This document shows, one piece after another, positions 15,830-24,054 of a stretch of DNA of 64,000 bases. This stretch comes from Hoylesella buccalis ATCC 35310 (GTDB lineage: Bacteria; Bacteroidota; Bacteroidia; Bacteroidales; Bacteroidaceae): positions 62,001 through 126,000 of the forward strand of contig NZ_ADEG01000090.1 of NCBI RefSeq assembly GCF_000177075.1, read 5' to 3'. A model generated the notes under the pieces. The model did not search any database. It worked only from the letters and a program-made list of their open reading frames with translations, and was not told the DNA's origin. The first letter of the stretch is position 1, and each line of letters begins with the position of its first letter. The translations under genes and the position numbers were made by a program.

Positions 15830-16234
15830 GGATAAACAACCGATTTTACGCTTCTGTTACGGTTTGTATCTATACCCGCATTCGGTAGATGATGGTTGAA
15901 AATTGACACATCAAGTTGATTTGTAAACCTTGTGAGAGCCCTACAAAGGAACGATGTGCTAACGATAAAGAGGACGAATAAATACTTGATAACATCATGA
16001 CAAGCTGTTTGTTACATAAAATCACCTTGAGTAACAAATTAATTAACGATAACTCTGTTTTGTATGGAACGTTGTCACGTATTTAGTAAAAACGTTTTGA
16101 TTTTCTTTCGCTTGGTATTCGGTTCTATGAATATCGGTTATTGGTTTTATCGTAGTAAGGGAGAAAAATAAACCTTCCATGGGTCTTTCCATGATGAAAT
16201 ATATATGAAGATTCAAAAAACTACAAATATTCAT
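15830..16234. other. Non-coding divergent gap, nothing recognised
   Basis: About 400 AT-rich bases between the ThrE operon and the glycosyltransferase promoter. A 65-codon open frame on the minus strand (16043-16240) has no start context or family features, and I see no strong hairpin or repeat. Confidence 0.5.
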
Positions 16235-16265
16235 TTGCATTTCTTTGAAAAATAAAGTATCTTTG
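16235..16265 (+). promoter_or_regulatory. Promoter of the glycolipid-modification operon
   Basis: TTG (16235-16237), 20-nt spacer, TATCTTTG (16258-16265). The predicted transcript has a leader of about 140 nt before the ArnT-like gene. Confidence 0.78.
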
Positions 16266-16306
16266 TCATACTAAAACATGGTTCAATCATTCAGCACAAA
16301 AACATT

Positions 16307-16390
16307 ATGAGAAGTATCACTTCATTTGAATTGCTGTATACACACCGTTTTTGTAAAATTCAAAAGATGGAGCAGCCATTTCACTGCTAA
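16307..16390 (+). CDS. Possible 27-residue leader peptide
   Basis: An ATG in the leader of the glycolipid operon opens a 27-codon frame (MRSITSFELLYTHRFCKIQK, then MEQPFHC) ending 22 bases before the ArnT-like start. It has no hydrophobic segment and no recognised family. It could be a regulatory upstream frame or chance. Confidence 0.2.
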   Translation: MRSITSFELLYTHRFCKIQKMEQPFHC

Positions 16391-16412
16391 CTAATGTTTA
16401 TATACATTGTAT

Positions 16413-17714
16413 ATGATAGACGCAAAAGCTCCAGACATTGATAAGAAAATATGGTTCGTCATCATACTGGCCTTTCTCCCGATTCTCATCTTGCGCGACT
16501 TCACTCCTGCGAATGAAGGCAGGTACCTCATCATTGCCGATGAAGCAATCAGGTCAGGTAACTTCTTTTCCTTCACACTTCATGGAGAGCCTTATGCAGA
16601 TAAGCCACCTTTTTATCTATGGTTGGTGATGCTTTGTCGTTGGATATCGGGTGGACACCACATGATTTTGTTGAGCCTGCTTTCGTTTATTCCTGCTTGT
16701 GGCATTACCGCTATCATGCTTTCATGGATAAACAATTTATTCTCAGAGCAAAATCGAAAGACGGCCACCTTGATGCTTATGACCACCGCTTACTTTGCTG
16801 CGGCGGCATTGGTTGTACGCATGGACATGCTGATGGTGCTGTTCATGGTGCTGGCTTTTCGTTCTTTTTGGCTGATGGCGATACAAGCATGCAAGTTACC
16901 GCGTGAACAATGGTTGTTTGGTTTGTGGCTGTTCATGGCTCTTTTCACCAAAGGTCCCCTCGGACTGCTCATCCCTCTTGTCGCAACAATGGCGTGGTTA
17001 GTATGGAAACGACAGTGGAAGCTGCTTGGAACTGCGTGGGGTTGGCGGACATGGCTTGTGCTTTTCGTGGGATGCAGCATGTGGTTTGGGATGACTTACC
17101 ATGAAGCGGGAATAGATTATTTAAACAATCTGCTGTTTCATCAGACCGTTGATCGTGCCGTTGATTCGTTTCATCACGAACAACCTTTTTACTATTATCT
17201 CGTATCTATGTGGTATGAATGGTTGCCTTGGTCATTATTTGCCGTCGGAGGCATGGTGATGATTTGGATAAGAAAGATTCGTTTGCACGAAATGACGCAA
17301 TATTTTCTGTGCATTGTTCTATCCAGTATGGTGCTTTTGTCCGTCATCAGCTCCAAGCTACAAATATATCTGTTGCCGGTATTTCCATTCCTTATCTTCC
17401 TGTGCGTTTATCTTTTGGAGCAATTCAAGTCTGAATCTTGGGTGCGTTGGTCGTTAGGTATTATTCAAATACCTTTGATTTTGGTATTTCCTGCCCTATT
17501 GTTTTTACGCACGAAGCCCTCTTTTACTTTTCTAAACACGCCTCTCGTCATGGTGGCAGCCATCGCCATGTCGGCGATAAGTGCGATGGCATTGTATCAA
17601 CTCATCTACAAAAAAGATGTTATTCATTCGGTTCATCTGGTGGCTTACGCCGTTCTTTCCACATTATTCTTTGCGGGATTGGCTATGCCTCAGTTGAATG
17701 GAATCATCCAATGA
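16413..17714 (+). CDS. GT83/ArnT-like membrane glycosyltransferase
   Basis: A 433-residue polytopic inner-membrane enzyme of the GT-C fold. The first periplasmic loop carries FTPANEGRYLIIADEAIRSG and, 12 residues later, GEPYADKPPFYLWL, matching the DExRY...KPPLxYW pattern of ArnT and its relatives, which take a sugar from undecaprenyl phosphate and attach it to lipid A. About 11-12 membrane helices follow. The usual periplasmic C-terminal domain of ArnT is shortened. ATG 16413 was preferred to TTG 16407. It heads a four-gene run in which a nucleotide-sugar epimerase, a GT2 and a lipid-A N-domain protein supply the donor, so the donor is predicted to be a polyprenyl-phosphate-linked uronic acid or related sugar. 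Confidence 0.85.
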   Translation: MIDAKAPDIDKKIWFVIILAFLPILILRDFTPANEGRYLIIADEAIRSGNFFSFTLHGEPYADKPPFYLWLVMLCRWISGGHHMILLSLLSFIPACGITAIMLSWINNLFSEQNRKTATLMLMTTAYFAAAALVVRMDMLMVLFMVLAFRSFWLMAIQACKLPREQWLFGLWLFMALFTKGPLGLLIPLVATMAWLVWKRQWKLLGTAWGWRTWLVLFVGCSMWFGMTYHEAGIDYLNNLLFHQTVDRAVDSFHHEQPFYYYLVSMWYEWLPWSLFAVGGMVMIWIRKIRLHEMTQYFLCIVLSSMVLLSVISSKLQIYLLPVFPFLIFLCVYLLEQFKSESWVRWSLGIIQIPLILVFPALLFLRTKPSFTFLNTPLVMVAAIAMSAISAMALYQLIYKKDVIHSVHLVAYAVLSTLFFAGLAMPQLNGIIQ

Positions 17715-17726
17715 TCATTCAAAAAT

Positions 17727-18755
17727 ATGAGAATATTAGTAACAGGAGCAGCTGGTTTTATTGGTTCTGCCGTGATGAAAGCATTGGCTGAACGGGGTGA
17801 CAGCGTGATAGGAATTGACAATATCAACGACTATTACGACACAAGGTTGAAATATGCCAGGCTTGCTGCATGCGGAATCAATTCGGATGAAGCCAGTTGG
17901 GAGTCGAATATTGTCAAGACTACCCTGCCTTACGATTGCCATTTCGTCCGCATGAGCATTAGTGATGAACAGAAAATGGATCAACTTTTCAGTCGTTATG
18001 CGTTCGACAAGGTGGTGAATTTGGCTGCCCAAGCAGGCGTACGCTATTCGATATCCAACCCAAGAGCTTATCTCAACAGCAACTTAAATGGTTTTTTCAA
18101 CCTATTGGAATGCTGCCGTAATCATCATGTTGACCGATTGGTATTCGCCTCATCCAGCTCTGTCTATGGTTTGAACAGCCATGTGCCGTTCCGAGAAGAT
18201 GATATGACCGACACACCCGTCAGTCTTTATGCCGCAAGCAAGAAGGCTGATGAGCTGATGGCGCATAGCTATTGCAAACTTTACGGACTGAAAGCCACTG
18301 GACTTCGTTATTTCACGGTCTACGGACCATGGGGAAGACCAGACATGGCGCCCATGCTTTTTGCCAACGCCATCTGCAAAAACGAGCCCATCAAGGTATT
18401 CAACCAAGGGCAAATGCTGCGCGACTTCACCTACATCGACGATATCGTGGAAGGTACACTGCGCTGTTTGGATGCCGAAATAGTCCCCAATCAAAATGGA
18501 ATTCACTATGATATTTTCAACATCGGTTGCTCGCATCCCATCCAATTGCTGGATTTTATCAGCGAACTGGAGCATGCATTGGGCAAAAAGGCCAAGAAAA
18601 TATTCCTGCCCATGCAACCTGGTGACGTATATCAAACCTACGCCGACACATCCAAACTGGAAGCAGCAACAGGTTTCCGGCCGCAATATCAGTTGGCAGA
18701 AGGCATCCGCCACTTCGTTGATTGGTACTTATCCGATGAGAATCCGTTGAAATAA
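17727..18755 (+). CDS. NAD-dependent epimerase, UDP-glucuronate 4-epimerase-like
   Basis: A 342-residue extended SDR enzyme. The Rossmann motif TGAAGFIGSAV is at residues 6-16, followed by IDNINDYYDTRLKYARL, typical of UDP-glucuronate/UDP-galacturonate epimerases. The catalytic YxxxK is YAASKKADE near residue 170 with SSSVYG upstream, and RYFTVYGPWGRPDMAP near 200. These features match the CapI/GalE-like branch that interconverts UDP-GlcA and UDP-GalA in the cytoplasm; no N-terminal membrane anchor is present. It starts 12 bp after the ArnT-like gene and precedes the GT2 gene, so it probably makes the nucleotide-sugar used by that GT2. Confidence 0.88.
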   Translation: MRILVTGAAGFIGSAVMKALAERGDSVIGIDNINDYYDTRLKYARLAACGINSDEASWESNIVKTTLPYDCHFVRMSISDEQKMDQLFSRYAFDKVVNLAAQAGVRYSISNPRAYLNSNLNGFFNLLECCRNHHVDRLVFASSSSVYGLNSHVPFREDDMTDTPVSLYAASKKADELMAHSYCKLYGLKATGLRYFTVYGPWGRPDMAPMLFANAICKNEPIKVFNQGQMLRDFTYIDDIVEGTLRCLDAEIVPNQNGIHYDIFNIGCSHPIQLLDFISELEHALGKKAKKIFLPMQPGDVYQTYADTSKLEAATGFRPQYQLAEGIRHFVDWYLSDENPLK

Positions 18756-18794
18756 AAAGGACAAATATATATATTGAGACCAAAAGAATTAGCA

Positions 18795-19523
18795 ATGAAC
18801 AAGACAAAAAACTACGACTTTACCATTATCGTTCCCATCTATAACGAAGAAGACAACATGGACAGATTGGTGCGCCAACTATCTGCTTACACTGCTAAGG
18901 CACCGGTGAAAACCTGCGTACTACTGGTAGATGATGGTTCGAAAGACAGGAGTTTGGAAATGATGAAAAAGGCTTGTCTGGACTTTCAGAACTTCTTTTA
19001 CATCACCTTTGAAGCTAATCACGGACTCAGCACAGCCATGAAGGCCGGAATTGATATGGCAGAGAGCAGGTATATAGGCTACATCGATGCCGACTTACAG
19101 ACCAATCCAGAAGATTTTGACAAGTTATTGGCCTTCGTGCAAGATTACCAATTGGTTTCAGGGATACGAGCGGAGCGCAAAGATACAGGCTTCAAGAAAT
19201 TGCAATCCAAGTTTGCTAACGGCTTTCGCCGCATGATGACAGGCGACACAGCTACCGATACGGGATGCCCACTCAAAGTGATGTGGACTGATTATGCGCA
19301 ACGTTTGCCCTTTTTTAATGGCATGCACCGTTTTCTACCAGCACTGTTGACATTGGTTGGGGGCAAATTCATGGAAATGCCTGTGCGTCACTATCCCCGA
19401 ACAGCAGGCGTATCCAAGTATCATCTTCTTAACAGACTCGTGGGTCCATTGACCGACTGTTTCGCATTTAGATGGCTGAAACAGCGGTACATACGCTACC
19501 AAATCAAGGACAACAACCTATGA
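18795..19523 (+). CDS. GT2 family glycosyltransferase (ArnC/DPM1-like)
   Basis: A 242-residue GT-A enzyme. The N-terminus TIIVPIYNEEDNMDRLV and the motifs VDDGSKDRS (nucleotide binding) and YIDADLQTNPEDF (metal-binding DxD) are those of polyprenyl-phosphate sugar transferases such as ArnC, GtrB and DPM1. It lacks the C-terminal transmembrane pair of ArnC, so it should be peripheral, perhaps anchored by its partner encoded by the overlapping next gene. ATG 18795 was chosen over an in-frame ATT/other codon at 18774 because homology begins there. Predicted reaction: transfer of the uronic acid (or similar sugar) from UDP to undecaprenyl phosphate at the inner face of the membrane. Confidence 0.88.
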   Translation: MNKTKNYDFTIIVPIYNEEDNMDRLVRQLSAYTAKAPVKTCVLLVDDGSKDRSLEMMKKACLDFQNFFYITFEANHGLSTAMKAGIDMAESRYIGYIDADLQTNPEDFDKLLAFVQDYQLVSGIRAERKDTGFKKLQSKFANGFRRMMTGDTATDTGCPLKVMWTDYAQRLPFFNGMHRFLPALLTLVGGKFMEMPVRHYPRTAGVSKYHLLNRLVGPLTDCFAFRWLKQRYIRYQIKDNNL

Positions 19524-20155
19524 ATCCCTATCTTGTCTATGCCATAGGCTTCATCGCCCAAGGATTCTTCTCCGCCCGCATCTTGACACAATGGATACTT
19601 TCAGAGCGTGCCAAGAAAGTGCTTTCGCCCAACATCTTTTGGATATTCAGCCTGACGGGAAGCGTATTACTCTTCATTTACGGTTGGCTGCGCGACGACT
19701 TCTCCATTATTTTCGGCCAACTCATCACCTATTATATATATATCTGGAATCTGCAAACAAAGGGAATCTGGCAACGACTGCCATGGTTTTTGCGCATCGC
19801 CGTTGGGTTACTTCCCGTTGCAGCCGTTGTGGGCATGCTGTCAGACATCCCTTCCTTCACGCAAAACTTCTTTCACAACACGCAAGTACCACTCTACTTA
19901 CTTGTCATTGGCTCTCTGGGACAACTCATCTTCACGCTTCGATTTGTCTATCAATGGTACTATTCCTACCGACGCCATGCCTCCCTCCTCCCGCTCGGCT
20001 TTTGGATTATCAGTCTGATAGGTAGTGGCACCATCGTTATATACGGTATCATTCGCCGCGACCCGGTCTTGATTCTTGGACAATCATTCGGATTTGTGGC
20101 CTATGCACGCAACATTGTCCTCCTATCCAGACAACGTAAAACCGATGGACAATAA
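19520..20155 (+). CDS. Lipid-A-disaccharide synthase N-domain-like membrane protein (LAB_N), tandem repeat
   Basis: A 211-residue membrane protein containing two copies of the LAB_N motif (PF07578). The first is SARILTQWILSERAKKVLSP...IFWIFSLTGSVLLFIYG (residues about 15-65); the second is TLRFVYQWYYSYRRHASLLP...FWIISLIGSGTIVIYG (about 135-185). Each repeat has about three helices. Its ATG overlaps the GT2 stop codon (ATGA), which strongly suggests a functional pair. In Rhizobium the protein RgtF, paired with the GT2 RgtE, is needed to make dodecaprenyl-phosphate-galacturonate; I recall it as similar in type, and the analogy is suggestive rather than proven. It may anchor the GT2 or act as a small flippase-like subunit. 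Confidence 0.82.
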   Translation: MNPYLVYAIGFIAQGFFSARILTQWILSERAKKVLSPNIFWIFSLTGSVLLFIYGWLRDDFSIIFGQLITYYIYIWNLQTKGIWQRLPWFLRIAVGLLPVAAVVGMLSDIPSFTQNFFHNTQVPLYLLVIGSLGQLIFTLRFVYQWYYSYRRHASLLPLGFWIISLIGSGTIVIYGIIRRDPVLILGQSFGFVAYARNIVLLSRQRKTDGQ

Positions 20156-20205
20156 CACATAGGCGACCTGACATTCAGCAAAACTACTTGCAAAACTTCA
20201 ATGCA

Positions 20206-20931
20206 ATGAACACTTCCATTATTCTTCTCAGCATCGTAGGCCTCATGGCTGGCATGCTTTCCAGTTCCATCGGGTTTGGTGGCGGCATGCTGCTGCTACC
20301 CATCGTCACATCCGTTTATGGCATAGAGGTGGCCGTTCCCGTATGCACCATCGCACAACTGCTGAGCAATGCCTCGCGCACGGTCATCGGATGGAAAAGC
20401 ATTGAATGGAAAAAAACGCTGTGGTTTTTGCTGCCATCCATCCCCCTCACGGCACTGGGTGCTTACGGTTTCTCCATTGCGCCCAAAAATATCATGACCA
20501 TCATCGTAGGCTTTGCCTTGATACTGTTTGCCATTCAGAAACTCCGTGGCAAGCTGCACTTTCCACAACATCCTGCAACCATGGTCGTGGGCGGTTGCGT
20601 CACGGGATTCATCAACGGCATGTTGAGTATTTCAGGACCTCTAAGTAGTGCGGTGTTCCTCACATTAGATTTAAGTCCGGTGTCCTATATCGCCAGTGAA
20701 GCCACGGCAGCAACGGTGATGCACGTTGTTAAAATCGTGGTTTATGGCAAGCTGAATCTGGTTAACGAGCATATTATCATTGCTGGTCTTGGCATTGCTG
20801 TGGCGATGATTGTCGGCAACTACCTGGCCATGCGATTCATCAAGAACGTTGACAAAAAGAAATATCAAAAGGTGGTAGCCGGCTGTATGATACTTTTATC
20901 GTTGTTCCTCATCATCTCGACAATGTGTTAA
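20206..20931 (+). CDS. TSUP (TauE/SafE/DUF81) family membrane transporter
   Basis: A 241-residue protein with about eight transmembrane helices arranged as two repeats. The first repeat begins SIVGLMAGMLSSSIGFGGGMLLLP, the second VVGGCVTGFINGMLSISGPL, both typical of TSUP proteins. The family includes sulfite, sulfolactate and sulfoacetate exporters, and others of unknown substrate. ATG 20206 is preferred to the upstream in-frame TTG 20188. It is 50 bp downstream of the glycolipid genes and on the same strand, so it might be the last gene of that operon, but no function link is evident. Confidence 0.85.
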   Translation: MNTSIILLSIVGLMAGMLSSSIGFGGGMLLLPIVTSVYGIEVAVPVCTIAQLLSNASRTVIGWKSIEWKKTLWFLLPSIPLTALGAYGFSIAPKNIMTIIVGFALILFAIQKLRGKLHFPQHPATMVVGGCVTGFINGMLSISGPLSSAVFLTLDLSPVSYIASEATAATVMHVVKIVVYGKLNLVNEHIIIAGLGIAVAMIVGNYLAMRFIKNVDKKKYQKVVAGCMILLSLFLIISTMC

Positions 20932-20965
20932 TATATATTAATTATGAATGATTCTTGACATCTGT

Positions 20966-20997
20966 TTGTCACTTTTCAATTAAAAGCATTACCTTTG
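20966..20997 (+). promoter_or_regulatory. Promoter of the tRNA-Asp pair
   Basis: TTG (20966-20968), 21-nt spacer, TACCTTTG (20990-20997), 32 bases before the first tRNA. Confidence 0.72.
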
Positions 20998-21029
20998 CAT
21001 CCGCAAACAGAAATGACAGCATTAGTTGA

Positions 21030-21106
21030 GGTGCGTTAGTTCAGTTGGTTAGAATGCCTGCCTGTCACGCAGGAGGTCACGAGTTCGAGTCTCGTACGCA
21101 CCGCCA
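21030..21106 (+). tRNA. tRNA-Asp (GTC), copy 1
   Basis: A 77-nt cloverleaf: acceptor GGTGCGT/ACGCACC, anticodon arm CCTGC-CTGTCAC-GCAGG with anticodon GTC, T-arm ACGAG-TTCGAGT-CTCGT, discriminator G and an encoded CCA. It is identical to the copy 100 bp downstream. Confidence 0.97.
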
Positions 21107-21129
21107 ACAAATCATTTCTCCATGCACTT

Positions 21130-21206
21130 GGTGCGTTAGTTCAGTTGGTTAGAATGCCTGCCTGTCACGCAGGAGGTCACGAGTTCGAGTCTCGTACGCA
21201 CCGCCA
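21130..21206 (+). tRNA. tRNA-Asp (GTC), copy 2
   Basis: Identical to the copy at 21030-21106 in all 77 bases, with encoded CCA, separated by 23 bases. The two probably share one promoter (20966-20997) and one terminator (21254-21288). Confidence 0.97.
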
Positions 21207-21253
21207 ACAAATAGTTTAGACATTAAGTCTGAATGGATTTAACAACACATCAG

Positions 21254-21288
21254 TATCATAGCTCCATGGAGTTATGATATTTTTTTTG
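21254..21288 (+). terminator. Intrinsic terminator of the tRNA operon
   Basis: TATCATAGCTCC pairs with GGAGTTATGATA (one G-T pair, AT loop) and is followed by eight or more T residues. Confidence 0.9.
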
Positions 21289-21363
21289 CCCTCTACCCGT
21301 GATAAATCTGTTAAAAAGCATGAAAAGCAGATGAAACAGACATATACTTTTCCGCTTTTTATT

Positions 21364-21371
21364 TACTTTTG
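21364..21371 (+). promoter_or_regulatory. -7 element of an outer-membrane barrel gene
   Basis: TACTTTTG matches TAnnTTTG, 29 bases before ATG 21401. No well-placed TTG was found. Confidence 0.5.
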
Positions 21372-21400
21372 CATACATTTATTTCTATAAGTTTCGACAA

Positions 21401-22207
21401 ATGAAGAAACAATATTTCATCTTGATTTTAACAATGGTCGCTTTCTGTTCGTTACCAATCAAAGCGGCAAGTGATGACGACGCCCCCAAACGATGGGGAT
21501 TACAACTGGGAATGGGCAAGACTTCCGTAGGAGACAATTCGCCAGAAAATCAACCCTTCTATGTTCCCAATGACAACGAAGGGAACCTATTTTCACTCAA
21601 CGGTGATTATTTTCTCACTCAAAGACTGGCTTTAACAGGAGGTGTGTACTTTGAACAAGCCGGACTTTTGACCGGCTTTTCCAGCGGAATTGGACTGAAA
21701 AAGATCAATACCATGGGCCTCACAGCCGGTGTCAAATATTACTTTTTTCCCAAGAAATGGATCATCCAGCCGCACGTTGGCGCCTCCCTTCAAACCAATT
21801 TTCTCAACCTTAGTCGCTCACAGGGCAAAGGCAATTATGCGGTCACCGAAGGATACCCCGGAACAACCCTTTATATGGAACATGATATTCAATGCCCAGC
21901 CTTGAGTATTATACCACAGTTGGGCGTTGACATTCACCTTTTCAGCACCGTTTCGCTCTGCCTCGACTGGGACTACCGCTTTGGTTTAGGCGGACATCAA
22001 CGCGCAAATATGCGATTTATCAACGGTCCTTTTACGGGACAACCCAGCCTTTACGAGACAGAAAAGTTCAAGACAGCCTTCAGTATCGGTGTCAAAATGG
22101 ATTTCCCCACGCGCAAAATCAGCCAACGCGCATACAACAATGCCCTGTGGCTGCTCAGGAGTTGGATTGAAAGCAAAGAGCCCAACAGACGACTCAAGGA
22201 TGACTAA
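21401..22207 (+). CDS. Predicted outer-membrane beta-barrel protein
   Basis: A 268-residue exported protein. A Sec signal peptide (MKKQYFILILTMVAFCSLPI KAA) precedes alternating amphipathic strands such as RLALTGGVYFEQAG, TMGLTAGVKYYFFP, KWIIQPHVGASLQTNFL and FKTAFSIGVKMDFP. That is the pattern of small Bacteroidota barrels annotated as porin family or PorT-like. A conserved function cannot be named. It has its own -7 element and stands alone between the tRNA operon and the PafA-like phosphatase gene. The C-terminus is polar (ESKEPNRRLKDD) rather than ending in the aromatic residue of a classical barrel, so a soluble extension may follow the last strand. Confidence 0.72.
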   Translation: MKKQYFILILTMVAFCSLPIKAASDDDAPKRWGLQLGMGKTSVGDNSPENQPFYVPNDNEGNLFSLNGDYFLTQRLALTGGVYFEQAGLLTGFSSGIGLKKINTMGLTAGVKYYFFPKKWIIQPHVGASLQTNFLNLSRSQGKGNYAVTEGYPGTTLYMEHDIQCPALSIIPQLGVDIHLFSTVSLCLDWDYRFGLGGHQRANMRFINGPFTGQPSLYETEKFKTAFSIGVKMDFPTRKISQRAYNNALWLLRSWIESKEPNRRLKDD

Positions 22208-22271
22208 CCTTCGGCGACAAACCATCATTACTTTGTCATGCTATGCACATGGCTTTGTAAAAAGAATATTG

Positions 22272-22279
22272 TAACTTTG
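22272..22279 (+). promoter_or_regulatory. -7 element of the PafA-like phosphatase gene
   Basis: TAACTTTG, 28 bases before ATG 22308; TTG at 22255 is only 14 bases upstream. Confidence 0.45.
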
Positions 22280-22307
22280 CAGTATCACAGCAAAACAATA
22301 GAAAGAA

Positions 22308-23789
22308 ATGAAAAAGTTTTTTACACTTTGCACGCTCTTGGTATGCTCATCACTCCTCGTGATGGCTCAACCCAAGAAACCAAAACTAGTAGTAGGCATC
22401 ATCGTAGACCAAATGAGGTGGGACTATCTGCCCTATTATGAAAGCCGATTTGGGCAAGATGGCTTCAACCGACTGATGAATGGCGGCTTCAGTTTCGACA
22501 ACCTCAACATCAATTACACCCCTACCGTTACCTGCGCAGGCCACACGCACGTTTATACAGGCTCGGTACCCGCCATTTCTGGCATTGCCGGCAACAACTT
22601 TTACATCAAAGGCCAGCGCGTCTATTGCGCCGACGACAATACCGTTAACAGCGTAGGAAGTCAGTCGAAGGCTGGCAAGATGTCGCCCCGCAACCTCAAA
22701 GTGACAACAATGACCGACGCTTTACGACTGGCCAGCGATTTCAGGTCGCGCACCATTTCTATCTCCATCAAAGACCGTAGCGCCATCATGCCCGGCGGAC
22801 ATACGGCCAATGCGGCCTATTGGATGGATGTATCGGCCGGTTCTTTCATCACCAGCACTTACTACATGAACGAGCTTCCCGCATGGTTGAAAGCCTTCAA
22901 TAAGAAGAATTACGACATCATTAAACGCGACATGCGCACCGATCCAGAAGGAAATTCCATCCTGGTGCGTCTGGCCATGGAGGTTTTGGACAACGAAAAA
23001 CTGGGGCAAGGCGATGAAACCGACTTCCTGGCCATGAGCTTTTCGTCGACCGACTATGTGGGTCACAAATACGGTGTGAGAAGTAAACAAACCGATGCGA
23101 TATACCTCAACCTGGATAAGGAGTTGGGCAAACTGCTCAACAAGTTGGACGAAAAGGTGGGAAAAGGCAACTACCTGCTGTTCCTCACGGCCGATCACGG
23201 AGCTTCGCATAACACAGATTACCTCCGCGCACACAAAATTCAGGCCGGAACATGGGATGCTCGCGCAACCATGAAGGCTCTCAACGAACATCTCTCATCC
23301 AAATTCGGAGCCGCCAAACCATTAGTTAAAGACTACATTGAATACCGTATCTATCTTGATCATGAAACGATTGGCCAATCGAACCTCGATATCCAGAAGG
23401 TAAAAGACGAGATTGCGGCATTCTTGAAACAAGACACGAAGATTGAATTCGTGGTTGATTACGAGAATTTAGAGAATCTATCCATGCCCGCCCGACTGAA
23501 AAACATGATGCGCAATGGGTATAACGCCCAGAGAAGCGGCGACATGGAGGTGGTACTTTCGCCCGCTCATTACGAGCATGCAGGCACGGCTCCTCACCAA
23601 GGAACCACGCACGGAGTATGGAATCCCTACGATTCGCACATCCCATTTGTACTTTACGGCTGGGGAATTCCACATGGCAGAAGCGCGTACGAAGCGACCA
23701 TCAACGACATTGCACCCACCATCTGCAACCTTTTGAAGATACAAGTGCCGAACGGCAGCATTGGCAAACCGCTTCCATTTAAGGAATGA
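22308..23789 (+). CDS. PafA-like alkaline phosphatase (type I phosphodiesterase superfamily)
   Basis: A 493-residue exported hydrolase. The signal peptide ends near MAQPKK. The catalytic core has VVGIIVDQMRWDY (metal-binding Asp34) and NYTPTVTCAGHTHVYTG, where Thr75 is the probable nucleophile, then LTADHGASHN in the C-terminal half. This arrangement matches PafA, the phosphate-insensitive Bacteroidota alkaline phosphatase that releases phosphate from monoesters in the periplasm. The Thr nucleophile replaces the Ser of E. coli PhoA. It faces a Pit phosphate transporter across a 0.4-kb gap, consistent with phosphate scavenging. It ends at a strong terminator (23834-23884). Confidence 0.87.
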   Translation: MKKFFTLCTLLVCSSLLVMAQPKKPKLVVGIIVDQMRWDYLPYYESRFGQDGFNRLMNGGFSFDNLNINYTPTVTCAGHTHVYTGSVPAISGIAGNNFYIKGQRVYCADDNTVNSVGSQSKAGKMSPRNLKVTTMTDALRLASDFRSRTISISIKDRSAIMPGGHTANAAYWMDVSAGSFITSTYYMNELPAWLKAFNKKNYDIIKRDMRTDPEGNSILVRLAMEVLDNEKLGQGDETDFLAMSFSSTDYVGHKYGVRSKQTDAIYLNLDKELGKLLNKLDEKVGKGNYLLFLTADHGASHNTDYLRAHKIQAGTWDARATMKALNEHLSSKFGAAKPLVKDYIEYRIYLDHETIGQSNLDIQKVKDEIAAFLKQDTKIEFVVDYENLENLSMPARLKNMMRNGYNAQRSGDMEVVLSPAHYEHAGTAPHQGTTHGVWNPYDSHIPFVLYGWGIPHGRSAYEATINDIAPTICNLLKIQVPNGSIGKPLPFKE

Positions 23790-23833
23790 TGCAACGCTTC
23801 GATTAGCACTTAAACAACATAAATAACAAGTTC

Positions 23834-23884
23834 ATCCCCTCGCCTATCATGACTTTCAGCACATGAATGGCGAGGGGATTTTTT
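23834..23884 (+). terminator. Intrinsic terminator of the PafA-like gene
   Basis: ATCCCCTCGCC (23834-23844) pairs perfectly with GGCGAGGGGAT (23869-23879), with further pairing of CATG inside, followed by a run of T residues. Confidence 0.9.
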
Positions 23885-23949
23885 ATTGTGCCAACATCAT
23901 TGAGTTTCTTGAATTATTGACAACGATTTTAGGGCAAAACTTGCGGCTT

Positions 23950-24037
23950 CCAAACTCATTGACTTTGGGCTTTAAAGTCATGGAGATTGGCCTGTAAAGT
24001 CAATGACTTTGGGCTCCAAAGCCATGGAGATTGGAAA
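23950..24037. repeat. 22-bp palindromic tandem repeat, array B
   Basis: Four units of exactly 22 bp start at 23950, 23972, 23994 and 24016. The first 19 bases of the first unit, CCAAACTCATTGACTTTGG, form a near-perfect palindrome followed by GCT. Units 1 and 3 share GACTTTGGGCT; units 2 and 4 share CATGGAGATTGG. It lies between two converging transcription units, each with its own terminator (23834-23884 and 24055-24101), so it is not itself needed as a terminator. Confidence 0.88.
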
Positions 24038-24054
24038 CGGAAAGCAAAAGTAAG

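Noticed and set aside
16043..16240. 65-codon minus-strand frame in the divergent gap
   Set aside because: Starts inside the glycolipid promoter region, no supporting start context, and no recognisable features.
23950..24037. 22-bp repeats as a CRISPR array
   Set aside because: Units are directly joined with a 3-nt gap, have no spacers of constant length, are diverged, and no cas gene is present.
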